Assembly (NCBI RefSeq): GCF_001279775.1
Contig: NZ_LGDG01000219.1
Coordinates: 1 to 64,000 of the forward strand
Length of the DNA stretch: 64,000 nucleotides
Source of the DNA: Streptomyces sp. MMG1533
Lineage (GTDB): Bacteria; Actinomycetota; Actinomycetes; Streptomycetales; Streptomycetaceae
Reading direction: 5' to 3'
Shown here: positions 9,750 to 17,539 of the stretch, piece after piece
Layout: each line of letters begins with the position of its first letter
Numbering within the stretch: position 1 is the first letter of the stretch
Notes under the pieces: model-generated
What the model saw: the letters and a program-made list of their open reading frames with translations, nothing else
Database searches by the model: none
What the model was told of the DNA's origin: nothing
Position numbers and translations under genes: made by a program

Positions 9750-9783
9750 GATGCGGCTTGTTTCACGTGAAACAAGCCGCATC
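9750..9783. promoter_or_regulatory. Exact parS inside a 34-bp perfect palindrome
   Basis: The parS core GTTTCACGTGAAAC at 9760-9773 is extended on both sides to a perfect palindrome of 34 bases. It lies between two convergent genes (stops at 9736 and 9828). The flanks would also form a stable RNA hairpin, so it may act as both bidirectional terminator and ParB site. Confidence 0.88.
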
Positions 9784-9827
9784 GTCATGTCTCGGCGGGA
9801 GTGTTGTGCCGCCTTTGGAGCGGCATG

Positions 9828-10280
9828 TCACAGCTGCAGCTTGAATCCCACGTGAGAGGCAGTGAAGCCGAGCCGTTCGTAGAAGCGGTGGGCGTCCGTG
9901 CGGGTGTTGTCCGAGGTCAGCTGGAGCAACTGGCAGCCCTGGCGACGGGATTCCTCGATCGCCCACTCGATGAGCCGCGTCCCCAGGCCGCTGCCGCGCT
10001 CGTCCGCATGGATGCGCACGCCTTCGACGATCGACCTGGTGGAACCGCGCCGGGACAGCCCGGGAATGATCGTGAGCTGGAGCGTACCGACGACTCGGCT
10101 CTCACGGACGGCCACCACCAGATGCTGGTTGGGGTCGCTCGTGAGGCGCTCCAGTGCCGCCAGGTAGGGCGTCAAGTCGTCCGGTGACTCACGCTGGGCG
10201 CCCAGGGGGTCGTCGGCGAGCATGGCGACGATCGAGGGAATGTCGTCCACCGTCGCGGGCTGTATCTCAAGATCCTCCAT
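9828..10280 (-). CDS. GNAT-family N-acetyltransferase
   Basis: A 150-aa single-domain GNAT protein. VVGTLQLTIIPGLSRRG and the acetyl-CoA pyrophosphate loop motif DERGSGLGTRLIEWAIEESRRQG (R/Q-x-x-G-x-G/A) are visible, followed by HRFYERLGF. The substrate cannot be predicted. It lies nine bases downstream of the frameshifted small gene on the same strand, so the two probably share a transcript. Confidence 0.88.
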   Translation of the reverse strand: MEDLEIQPATVDDIPSIVAMLADDPLGAQRESPDDLTPYLAALERLTSDPNQHLVVAVRESRVVGTLQLTIIPGLSRRGSTRSIVEGVRIHADERGSGLGTRLIEWAIEESRRQGCQLLQLTSDNTRTDAHRFYERLGFTASHVGFKLQL

Positions 10281-10289
10281 GGCTGCACC

Positions 10290-10581
10290 CTATGCAGGAG
10301 CGTCCCTGTGCGGGCGGGCGGAGGGTCTCGACGGTTCGTGCGGCCGGGGCGGTCCGGGGTTCTGGGAGGCGGCGTCGAGGGCTTCGCGCAGGGCGGTCTC
10401 CTCGGTGGGGCGGGCCTCTGCCGGTGGCCTGAGGTTCGACTCGGTGATGTCGGTGTAGATGCCCCGACGGTCGGCGGGAACTCCGGCGGTCGGTGGGGAC
10501 TCGGTCACGCTCAGATCGTGTGCCGCCTGCAGGGCCCGCTCGATGTGGGAGGGCGATGAGCGCGGGGTCCGTGGCGGTCAT
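10290..10581 (-). pseudogene. Small conserved gene with a one-base frameshift
   Basis: ATG at 10581 has a strong ribosome binding site (GGAGGAG, seven bases upstream on the minus strand) and opens MTATDPALIA. That frame then degenerates. One base out of frame the protein-like reading continues as HIERALQAAHDLSVTESPPT and runs to a stop at 10290. Joined, it gives about 96 aa. The likely site is the C-rich run complementary to 10545-10553, where dropping one C restores I-A-S-H-I-E-R. It could be a real mutation, programmed slippage or a sequencing error. Confidence 0.65.
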
Positions 10582-10726
10582 GCGGTCTGCTCCTCCGTTT
10601 CAGGAGCGGCTGTACACCAAGACGTAGCGATCACGAAATAGCGCGCGTTTGCATGTATCCAGCGTGCGCAATTAATGTGGTCGTGCTTAACGCGCTCCTG
10701 CAATCGTCTGGGAAGGTGTCATCCCC

Positions 10727-11935
10727 ATGCCGCTCGCGCTTCTCGCCCTCGCGATCGGGGCCTTCGGAATCGGAACGACCGAGTTCGTGATCATGGGCTT
10801 GCTGCCCGAGGTCGCGGGAGACTTCGGGGTCTCCATCCCCACTGCCGGCTTCCTGGTGACCGGCTATGCGCTCGGTGTCATGTTCGGTGCCCCGCTGATG
10901 ACCGTGCTCGGTACCAAGATCTCGCGCAAGCGGATGCTGATGCTGCTGATGGGGCTGTTCATCGTCGGCAATCTGCTGTCCGCCCTCGCACCCGCCTTCG
11001 CCGTCATGCTGGTCGGCCGTGTGATCGCCTCACTCGCTCATGGGGCCTTCTTCGGTATCGGCTCGGTCGTCGCGGCCGACTTGGTCGCCCCCGACAAGAA
11101 GGCCGGAGCCATCGTGATGATGTTCACCGGCCTGACCGTCGCCAACGTGGTCGGCGTCCCCCTGGGCACGCTCGTCGGGCAGACCGTCGGCTGGCGCGTC
11201 ACCTTCGGGATCGTCGCCGTCCTGGGCGTGATCGGCCTCCTCGGCATCGCCAAGCTCGTCCCCGAGATGCCCAGGGTGGAAGGCGTGAGCCTGCGCCACG
11301 AACTGGCCGCTTTCAAGAACGCGCAGGTTCTGCTCGCGATGGCGATGACCGTCCTGGGCTTCGGCGGCGTCTTCGCGGCCATCACCTACATCGCGCCGAT
11401 GATGACCCAGGTCGCCGGCTTCGCCGACGGCTCCGTCACCTGGTTGCTCGTCCTCTTCGGCGTCGGCATGGTCTTCGGCAACCTCGTCGGCGGCACGTAC
11501 GCCGACCGCGCCTTGATGCCCATGCTCTACGTCTCTTTGGGCGCCCTGGCCGTCGTGCTTGCCCTCTTCACGCTCACTGCCCACCACAAGGCCCTGGCCG
11601 CCGTCACGATCGTGCTGATCGGCGCCTTGGGCTTCGCCACCGTCCCGCCGCTGCAGAAGCGCGTCCTGGACCAGGCGCACGGCGCCCCGACACTGGCCTC
11701 GGCCGTGAACATCGGCGCCTTCAACCTCGGCAACGCGCTCTCCGCCTGGCTCGGCGGACTCGTCATCTCAGCCGGCCTCGGCTACACCGCCCCCAACTGG
11801 GTCGGTGCCGCCCTCGCCGCGGCCGCCCTGCTTCTCGCCGTCCTGTCGTCCGCTATGGAGCGCCGCGGCAGCGGGCCCAGCACGGAGGTCGCTGAAGCCG
11901 TGACGGCCAATCAGCGGGCTGCCGTTCACCAGTGA
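10727..11935 (+). CDS. MFS transporter, DHA1 drug/arabinose-efflux type
   Basis: A 402-aa protein with twelve predicted membrane helices. It begins MPLALLALAIGAFGIGTTEFVIMGLLPEVA, the characteristic first helix and loop of the AraJ/CmlR/YdhP-like DHA1 exporters. The motif A region is GTKISRKRM. GGGAAGGTG lies upstream. A soluble tail of about 25 residues ends the protein. It probably exports small drugs or sugars with protons; the substrate is unknown. It is divergent from the frameshifted gene and GNAT pair. Confidence 0.88.
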   Translation: MPLALLALAIGAFGIGTTEFVIMGLLPEVAGDFGVSIPTAGFLVTGYALGVMFGAPLMTVLGTKISRKRMLMLLMGLFIVGNLLSALAPAFAVMLVGRVIASLAHGAFFGIGSVVAADLVAPDKKAGAIVMMFTGLTVANVVGVPLGTLVGQTVGWRVTFGIVAVLGVIGLLGIAKLVPEMPRVEGVSLRHELAAFKNAQVLLAMAMTVLGFGGVFAAITYIAPMMTQVAGFADGSVTWLLVLFGVGMVFGNLVGGTYADRALMPMLYVSLGALAVVLALFTLTAHHKALAAVTIVLIGALGFATVPPLQKRVLDQAHGAPTLASAVNIGAFNLGNALSAWLGGLVISAGLGYTAPNWVGAALAAAALLLAVLSSAMERRGSGPSTEVAEAVTANQRAAVHQ

Positions 11936-11966
11936 GCCGTACGGCTGCCCGCCATCACGAGCTGTG

Positions 11967-12013
11967 CACGGCGACGCCGGTTCCTGGATCCCCCGGGAGC
12001 CGGCGTCGCCGTG
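11967..12013. terminator. Bidirectional hairpin between convergent MFS and GNAT genes
   Basis: A perfect 14-bp stem, 11967-11980 with 12000-12013, and a 19-base loop that itself contains a short GC dyad. It lies 31 bases after the MFS stop and 12 bases after the GNAT stop on the other strand. Confidence 0.8.
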
Positions 12014-12025
12014 TCACCACGTGGC

Positions 12026-12892
12026 TCAAGCCGCCGCCACCGTCAGCGGCGCGAAGCGCCGGCTCCAGTCTCCGGGGAGTTCCGCCACGCCGTACGTCAT
12101 GACGGTGTTCAAGGCGAGGGACGCCAGACCGTGCGCCTTCGCCCACGCCAGCAACTCCTCGTGCCGTACGTCGATGTCGGTGCGCAGCGGACGCTCGGTG
12201 TGAGCGGCGAGGGCGGCGATCAGGGCCTTCGCTGTTCGTGTGTCGCGGGCGATCAGCGGGCCGACGACGTGGGTGTCCATGTTGGGCCAGGCTGCCGCGT
12301 AACCGACGATCCGGCCGTTCTCCTCGGCGACGCGCAACTGGTCGGCGAAGGCGGGCAGCCGGGTGACGATGTGCGTGCGATCGGCGCCGAACACCTCCTC
12401 GTCGAGCCGGAGGATGCCTGTGAGGTCCTCGGCAGTGGCCGCACGCGTGGCGACCTCGGGTGGCGGCCCGTCCCCTGTGAAGTGTCCGCGCAGCATCTCG
12501 GCCCGGCCGGTGGCCTTGAAGCCGAGTTCCTCGTAGAGCGGGCGACCGTACGGCGTCGCGTGCAAGGTCAGCGGTGTGGTGCCCATCGCTGAGACGACGT
12601 GGCGCATCAGCCGGCGTCCGACGCCCTGCCGGGCATGCCGCTCGGCGACCAGCACCATGCCGATGGCTCCGAGATCGGGTTGGTCCTGCGGTCCGTACTC
12701 GGTGACCACACAGGCGCTGACAAGTCCGCCGTCGGGATCGTCGATGCCGTAACCCTTGCCGGCCGTGAGGAGGAAGCCCCACTTGTGCTCCTCGCGTGGC
12801 CACCCCCGGTCCTCGGACAAGTCGGCGCAGGCGGTGAGGTCGCGACGCGTCAGACGGCGGATGGGCAGAGCGGTGGGAGAAGGAGTCGGCAC
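12026..12892 (-). CDS. GNAT-family acetyltransferase, double-domain
   Basis: About 288 aa. The first GNAT domain has GAIGMVLVAERHARQGVGRRLMRHV (acetyl-CoA loop ARQGVGRRL) and LYEELGF. The second half, from about residue 145, has RLDEEVFGADRTHIVTRL and a weaker GNAT pattern. This is the tandem arrangement of mycothiol-synthase-like and related proteins, though it is not MshD by eye. The GTG at 12892 (MPTPSPTALPIRR) is preferred over ATG at 12964, because the upstream part encodes a parS-like leader (VSRET) with no homology-like character. Confidence 0.78.
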   Translation of the reverse strand: MPTPSPTALPIRRLTRRDLTACADLSEDRGWPREEHKWGFLLTAGKGYGIDDPDGGLVSACVVTEYGPQDQPDLGAIGMVLVAERHARQGVGRRLMRHVVSAMGTTPLTLHATPYGRPLYEELGFKATGRAEMLRGHFTGDGPPPEVATRAATAEDLTGILRLDEEVFGADRTHIVTRLPAFADQLRVAEENGRIVGYAAAWPNMDTHVVGPLIARDTRTAKALIAALAAHTERPLRTDIDVRHEELLAWAKAHGLASLALNTVMTYGVAELPGDWSRRFAPLTVAAA

Positions 12893-12995
12893 GCAGGTCA
12901 GGCTGTCTGACGGGGGCCCTCGACGTCCACCTGTTTCCCGGGAGACGGACGAGCTTTTGGCCATGTCGTAGCCAATTGGACAGCCTGAGAACAGA

Positions 12996-13025
12996 CGCTG
13001 GGTGTTTCACGTGAAACACCCAGCG
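12996..13025. promoter_or_regulatory. Exact parS inside a 30-bp perfect palindrome
   Basis: GTTTCACGTGAAAC at 13004-13017, extended to a perfect 30-bp palindrome. It lies in the divergent region between the GNAT gene and the HAD gene, so ParB bound here would sit on or near both promoters. Confidence 0.88.
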
Positions 13026-13086
13026 AACGGCGACGGTCCGACGGCCGCCCCAGAAGCCGGACAACCACCCCGCTAGCCTCGGCGGT

Positions 13087-13719
13087 ATGGCCAGACTTCA
13101 TCTCTTCGACCTCGACGGCACGTTGTTGCACGGAAGCTCCGCACCCGTGGAGATTTCCCGCCAGCTCGGACTGGAAGCCGAGACAGCGGCGCTCGACCAG
13201 GCGATTGGCGCGGGGCTGATAGGGCCGCCCGAGTACGCGGCGGAGGTGCGCACACTCTGGTCGGAACTCACCGAGGCTCATGTAGTGGCGGCCTTCGAAG
13301 GTGCCCCATGGCTGGCGCGTATCCGCGAGGTCTGGGCGGCGATCAGGAACGACGGCGACTACTGCGCCGTCGTGTCGCTCTCACCCTCCTTCTTCGTGGA
13401 GAGGCTCATCGGCTGGGGCGCACATGCGGCGTACGGGTCCCGCTTTCCCGCGCTGCCTTTCACCGAGCCCGTCGACCCTGCAGGGGTGCTCAGCGCCGCG
13501 GCCAAGGTCCGGATCGCCGACCGGCTGTGTGAGGAGTTCGGCGTGGCGCGGGCCGACTGCATCGCCTATGGGGACTCGCTGTCGGACAAGGATCTGTTCG
13601 GGGCGGTGCCGATCTCCGTCGCGGTCAATGCGGACGGTCATCTGGCCGATATCTCGACCCACTCCTACATGGGCCGTGATCTGTGGGAAGCCTATGAATT
13701 GGTGCGCCACGCCCGGTAA
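13087..13719 (+). CDS. HAD-IB hydrolase (SerB-like phosphatase)
   Basis: A 210-aa protein with the four HAD motifs: FDLDGTLL (nucleophile D and D+2), VVSLSPSF (motif II serine), K in AAKVRIADRL, and YGDSLSDKDLF (motif IV acids). An all-helical cap follows motif I, as in phosphoserine phosphatase-type HAD-IB enzymes. The substrate is a small phosphorylated metabolite of unknown identity. It stands alone between the parS palindrome and a long non-coding region. Confidence 0.88.
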   Translation: MARLHLFDLDGTLLHGSSAPVEISRQLGLEAETAALDQAIGAGLIGPPEYAAEVRTLWSELTEAHVVAAFEGAPWLARIREVWAAIRNDGDYCAVVSLSPSFFVERLIGWGAHAAYGSRFPALPFTEPVDPAGVLSAAAKVRIADRLCEEFGVARADCIAYGDSLSDKDLFGAVPISVAVNADGHLADISTHSYMGRDLWEAYELVRHAR

Positions 13720-14137
13720 TTGAGGGAATTGATGGTTCGCCCCTCGTCGCATTCGTGGAGGAGGAGGGGGGACTTGTGTGCGGAGCGGTGGCCGGTATGG
13801 TCGACTCCGGTTCGTGTCCGGGTGAGGAGGCCCTCTTGTACGCCCTGATCGGGCCGAGAGCAAGGCAATGCATCCTAACGGGACGGAGAGATCGAAGACC
13901 CGTATTTCCGGTAATGAGACCGGGCGTCCACGCCGGGTGAGACGCTGCGGCGAGAGTACTGCGGCCAATGTCACACTCTCGCCTTACTTGTCCGTACGGA
14001 GCAGGAACACGGGTTGAATGTGGCCGCAGTGGTTGCGGCGCCGGACAAGAGAGCAAGCCGTCTGCGGGGGAAAGCAGGCACCTTCCGACCAAGGAAGTGC
14101 GCAGACCGACCGAAAGATGTTCGAGGCGAGGCACACC
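13720..14137. other. 418-base gap upstream of the flavohaemoglobin gene
   Basis: No credible gene. Direct reading shows one local hairpin (GAGAGT 13952-13957 with ACTCTC 13975-13980) and a competing longer-range 10-bp pairing (13958-13967 with 14021-14030). The two would be mutually exclusive. This may be a structured leader of the flavohaemoglobin mRNA. I do not recognise a known riboswitch. Confidence 0.4.
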
Positions 14138-15784
14138 ATGGACGCTCCGACCACCACGTCGGCCGACAACGGCACTTCCGGCGGCGGGAGCGGCTGGTTC
14201 GCGCCGCGCAAGCAGCCGTCGACGACTCCTGGCAGCGAAAGGGAGACCGCCGACGGCAGCCGCCTGGCGGCGATGCGCCCGGTGGGCAGGAACGCGACAG
14301 GCGCCGACACAGACCCGCCGACGCCGGCCATCGCACCGCCCGTAACGGCGCCCGGGAACGCACACCCGCCCGCCGAGGCGCCCGGGGACGCGTACCCGCC
14401 CGCCGAGGCCATCGACGACACGCCGCCCACAGAGGCGACTGCCGGCGCACCGTCCGCCACCCCGGCCGATGTCGCTGCGTTCACCGGGACCGGCGAGCCC
14501 AGCGCGGTACAGACCCCCGAGATGTCGCCCTTCATCCCGGCCCCCGCCCCGACTTCGCCCGTCCGGTCCCCGCTCGTCCAGACCCCCCTCCTCAACCAAG
14601 CCGCGCCCGCCGAAGCCCCGCCGGCCGAACAGCGCGTTCCCGTCCAGCGCTCAGTCCCGCAGCAGGACGCCTCCCCGGACGCCGTCCTCATCCGCCGGAC
14701 CATGGCCGAGGTCAGCCCCGTGGCCGACAAGGTCACCTCGTACTTCTATGCGCTGCTCTTCGTACGCCACCCCGATCTCCGGTCGCTGTTCCCGGCCGCG
14801 ATGGACACCCAACGGGACCGGCTGCTCAAGGCGCTGCTCACCGCGGCCGAGCACATCGACAACACCGAGGTCCTCGTCGAGTACCTGCAGAACCTCGGCC
14901 GCGGCCACCGCAAATACGGCACCCGGGCCGAGCACTACCCGGCCGTCGGCGAGTGCCTCATCGGCGCCCTGAGCAAGTTCGCCTCCGCCATCTGGAACCC
15001 GGAGCTGGAGGGGGCCTGGGTCCGGACGTACACGACGATCTCGCAGGTCATGATCGACGCGGCGGCGGCGGACGAACTGCGGGCCCCCGCCTGGTGGTAC
15101 GCGGAAGTTGTGGCACACGACCTCAGAACACCGGACGTCGCGGTCGTCACCGTCCGCCCCGACCAGCCTTATCCCTTCCTTGCAGGCCAGTACACGAGCG
15201 TGGAAACGCCCTGGTGGCCGAGGATCTGGCGGCACTACTCCTTCGCTTCGGCGCCCCGCTCCGACGGCCTGCTGTCGTTCCACGTGAAGGCCGTCCCCGC
15301 GGGCTGGGTCTCCAACGCCCTGGTGCACCGCGCGCGGCCCGGCGACATCATCCGGCTCGGCCCGCCCGCCGGTTCGATGACCGTCGACCACACGACCGAC
15401 AGCGGGCTGCTGTGCCTGGGCGGCGGCACCGGCATAGCGCCCATCAAGGCACTGGTCGAGGATGTCGCCGAGCACGGGCAGCGGCGCCCGGTAGAGGTGT
15501 TCTACGGTGCCCGCACCGACCACGACCTCTACGACATCGACACGATGCTCAGGCTCCAGCAGTCCCACCCGTGGCTCTCGGTCCGGGCGGTCATCGACCA
15601 GCAGGCGCATCTCCAGCTCCCGGACGCCATACGCGAGTACGGGCCGTGGAACGAGTTCGACGCCTATCTCTCCGGTCCGCCCGGAATGATCCGCAGTGGT
15701 GTGGACGCGCTCAGAGACATCGGCATTCCGTCGGAACGCATACGCCACGACTCGTTGGAGGAGCTGGTCGTTGCCGCTCAGTGA
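14138..15784 (+). CDS. Flavohaemoglobin-like protein with a long disordered N-terminal extension
   Basis: 548 aa, against about 400 for ordinary flavohaemoglobins. Residues 1-180 are rich in Pro, Ala, Thr and Glu and look disordered, with repeats such as PPAEAPGDAYPPAEA. A globin domain follows (about 181-315), with GRGHRKYG carrying the proximal histidine. The FAD/NAD reductase comes last, with RHYSFASAP (FAD), GGGTGIAP (NAD) and SGPPGMI. The family oxidises nitric oxide to nitrate. ATG at 14138 follows GAGGCGAGG. Upstream codons in frame lack a ribosome binding site. Confidence 0.87.
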   Translation: MDAPTTTSADNGTSGGGSGWFAPRKQPSTTPGSERETADGSRLAAMRPVGRNATGADTDPPTPAIAPPVTAPGNAHPPAEAPGDAYPPAEAIDDTPPTEATAGAPSATPADVAAFTGTGEPSAVQTPEMSPFIPAPAPTSPVRSPLVQTPLLNQAAPAEAPPAEQRVPVQRSVPQQDASPDAVLIRRTMAEVSPVADKVTSYFYALLFVRHPDLRSLFPAAMDTQRDRLLKALLTAAEHIDNTEVLVEYLQNLGRGHRKYGTRAEHYPAVGECLIGALSKFASAIWNPELEGAWVRTYTTISQVMIDAAAADELRAPAWWYAEVVAHDLRTPDVAVVTVRPDQPYPFLAGQYTSVETPWWPRIWRHYSFASAPRSDGLLSFHVKAVPAGWVSNALVHRARPGDIIRLGPPAGSMTVDHTTDSGLLCLGGGTGIAPIKALVEDVAEHGQRRPVEVFYGARTDHDLYDIDTMLRLQQSHPWLSVRAVIDQQAHLQLPDAIREYGPWNEFDAYLSGPPGMIRSGVDALRDIGIPSERIRHDSLEELVVAAQ

Positions 15785-15798
15785 CCCGGTGTCGGATG

Positions 15799-16281
15799 TC
15801 AGCCGAGGTCCGGAGCGTGCATGGCCCGTACGCCCTCGATGTTGCCGTCCAGGTAGTGCCGCAGCGACAGCGGTACGAGGTGGACCGAGGCGATCCCGAC
15901 GCGGGTGAACGGCACCCGCACGATCTCGTACTCGCCGATGGGCTCGTCCACCTCGGGGCCGTGCCGCAGGGACGGGTTCATGGACTCCAGGTGGCAGACG
16001 AAGAAGTGCTGCACTTTCACACCGGTCGTGGCGGCGTCCTCGCCGATGTGCTCGACGGTGTCGACGAAGCAGGGCACCACATCGGTGATCTTGGCGCCGA
16101 GCTCCTCGTACACCTCACGGTGCAGGGCGTCGACGACGGTCGTGTCGTCCGGCTCGACCCCGCCGCCGGGGGTGAGCCAGTAGGGATCCATGCCGGGCTT
16201 GGTGCGTTTGATCAGAATCAGGTCGTCACCGTCCAGCAGAACGGCACGGGCGGTGCGCTTGACCACAGGTCGGACGGTCAT
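15799..16281 (-). CDS. Nudix hydrolase
   Basis: A 160-aa protein with the Nudix box GGGVEPDDTTVVDALHREVYEELG (G-x5-E-x7-REUxEExGU). It begins MTVRPVVKRTARAVLLDGDD. It would hydrolyse a nucleoside diphosphate derivative or similar compound. Residues outside the box give no clear specificity. ATG at 16281 is chosen; longer upstream translation would run through the parS-like site and is not credible. It converges with the flavohaemoglobin gene, 14 bases apart. Confidence 0.87.
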   Translation of the reverse strand: MTVRPVVKRTARAVLLDGDDLILIKRTKPGMDPYWLTPGGGVEPDDTTVVDALHREVYEELGAKITDVVPCFVDTVEHIGEDAATTGVKVQHFFVCHLESMNPSLRHGPEVDEPIGEYEIVRVPFTRVGIASVHLVPLSLRHYLDGNIEGVRAMHAPDLG

Positions 16282-16302
16282 GGGAGAAATGTGGCCCCGC
16301 TG

Positions 16303-16316
16303 GTTCCACGTGAAAC
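16303..16316. promoter_or_regulatory. parS-like site, one mismatch
   Basis: GTTCCACGTGAAAC differs from parS only at position 4. It is 21 bases upstream of the Nudix start, in its probable promoter or leader. Confidence 0.65.
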
Positions 16317-16414
16317 ATCGCGAAACGTCACCGCATGAGCTCACCGTGTGAGCAGCTCGGAACGAGGCGGCGGCCAGCGCTGAAGCGCGGCTGTGACCAG
16401 CTGAAATGCGAGGC

Positions 16415-17320
16415 TCAGCACCAGTTGCCTGCCGCCCGCAGCAGCCAGTCGTGAGCCCGCGCGATGTGCGGCATCGCCAGCGTGCCGGTGCGGACCACCA
16501 GGAAGTACGTTCGCAGGGGTGGCACCGCCGGTTCGTGCAGAGCGACGACCTCACCGTGTGCCATGGCGGATGCGCACAGATAGCGAGGCAGCACCGCGAG
16601 TCCGGCGCCTGCCACCACGCAGGCGAGGACCGCGCGCAGGTCGGGAACGATCACGGTGCCCGGGGCCGCCGGAAGCGAGTCGAAGACCGAAGCCCAGTAG
16701 CGGGAGACGAAAGGCAGCGACTCGTGCACCTCGACCACGGGGACGTTCTCCAGGACCCGCGCCCCCTTGCGGCGTGGTTTCCCGGAGCCGAGCTGTTCGG
16801 CCCAGCGCGGGGCGGCGACCAGGACGTGCTCCTCGTCGCAGAGCGCAGTCGCCGTGAGCAGGGAACCGCGCGGACGGGCCGTACAAATGGCCAGATCGTG
16901 ATGCCCGGCGGCCAGTCCTTCCAGGACTTCCTCGGCGTTGCCGAAGGAGGCGCGCAGGGCGAAGCCCTGGCCGTCCTCTCCGGTCAGCTCGGTGAGCGCG
17001 GGCAGCGCCCGCTCGGCGGTGAACTCGGGAGGGCCGGCGAGGTGCAGGGTCCGTAAGGAGGACTCGTCGTCGAGCCCGGCCTCGGTGATCTCCACGAGGG
17101 CGTCGAGATGCGGCGCCGCCTTGTGGGCGAGCTCGTCGCCGATGGTCGTAGGTGTCACTCCCCGGGCCTGGCGCAGGAACAGGGGGCGCCCCAGCTGCCG
17201 TTCCAGGGTGCGGATCTGTGAGGTGACGGCCGGCTGTGACAGGCCGAGCAGCGCGGCCGCGCGGGTGAAGGAACCGGCCCGGTGCACCGTCACAAAGGTG
17301 CGCAGCAAGGCCAGATCCAT
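16415..17320 (-). CDS. LysR-family transcriptional regulator
   Basis: A 301-aa protein. The N-terminal winged helix-turn-helix MDLALLRTFVTVHRAGSFTRAAALLGLSQPAVTSQIRTLE is a textbook LysR head. The effector-binding domain follows, with CVVAGAGLAVLPRYL near the end. LysR proteins usually act on a divergent neighbour, but the opposite side here is the end of a convergent gene. Its targets are therefore either itself or distant. Confidence 0.92.
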   Translation of the reverse strand: MDLALLRTFVTVHRAGSFTRAAALLGLSQPAVTSQIRTLERQLGRPLFLRQARGVTPTTIGDELAHKAAPHLDALVEITEAGLDDESSLRTLHLAGPPEFTAERALPALTELTGEDGQGFALRASFGNAEEVLEGLAAGHHDLAICTARPRGSLLTATALCDEEHVLVAAPRWAEQLGSGKPRRKGARVLENVPVVEVHESLPFVSRYWASVFDSLPAAPGTVIVPDLRAVLACVVAGAGLAVLPRYLCASAMAHGEVVALHEPAVPPLRTYFLVVRTGTLAMPHIARAHDWLLRAAGNWC

Positions 17321-17372
17321 GGCGACGCCCTCCTCTTCCCTGCCCTTCTCCCGGCCCCGAGGCAGGGCCTAA

Positions 17373-17390
17373 CTATAAATATGTCGATAG
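17373..17390. promoter_or_regulatory. AT-rich dyad upstream of lysR
   Basis: CTAT (17373-17376) and ATAG (17387-17390) flank a ten-base spacer. The segment is AT-rich in a very GC-rich window and matches the loose inverted-repeat form of LysR operators. It lies 53 bases upstream of the LysR start and is probably its autoregulatory site. Confidence 0.45.
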
Positions 17391-17468
17391 GTCTCTGTCG
17401 CTACTGTGATTGGACACTGACACAGAGTCAACTAGCCTTGTTCGCGCGGTTCTTCGCGCGCAGAACCG

Positions 17469-17507
17469 GGGCGGTCCGAGCCACGAGGGGGGAGGCTCGG
17501 ACCGCCC
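17469..17507 (-). terminator. Hairpin after the cystathionine gamma-lyase-like gene
   Basis: A perfect 14-bp stem, 17469-17482 with 17494-17507, and an 11-base loop. It lies 33 bases past the stop of the minus-strand gene ending at 17540. Confidence 0.8.
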
Positions 17508-17539
17508 GTTGCACGCAGCGGGGACCGCCCGCGAAGGTG

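Noticed and set aside
12932..12945. GTTTCCCGGGAGAC as parS
   Set aside because: Three mismatches from the consensus; kept only as a possible decayed site.
15277..15290. GTTCCACGTGAAGG as parS
   Set aside because: Three mismatches, and within the reductase coding region.
14014..16338. 774-codon frame overlapping the flavohaemoglobin gene
   Set aside because: A shadow in the wrong frame; globin, FAD and NAD motifs are all in the other frame.
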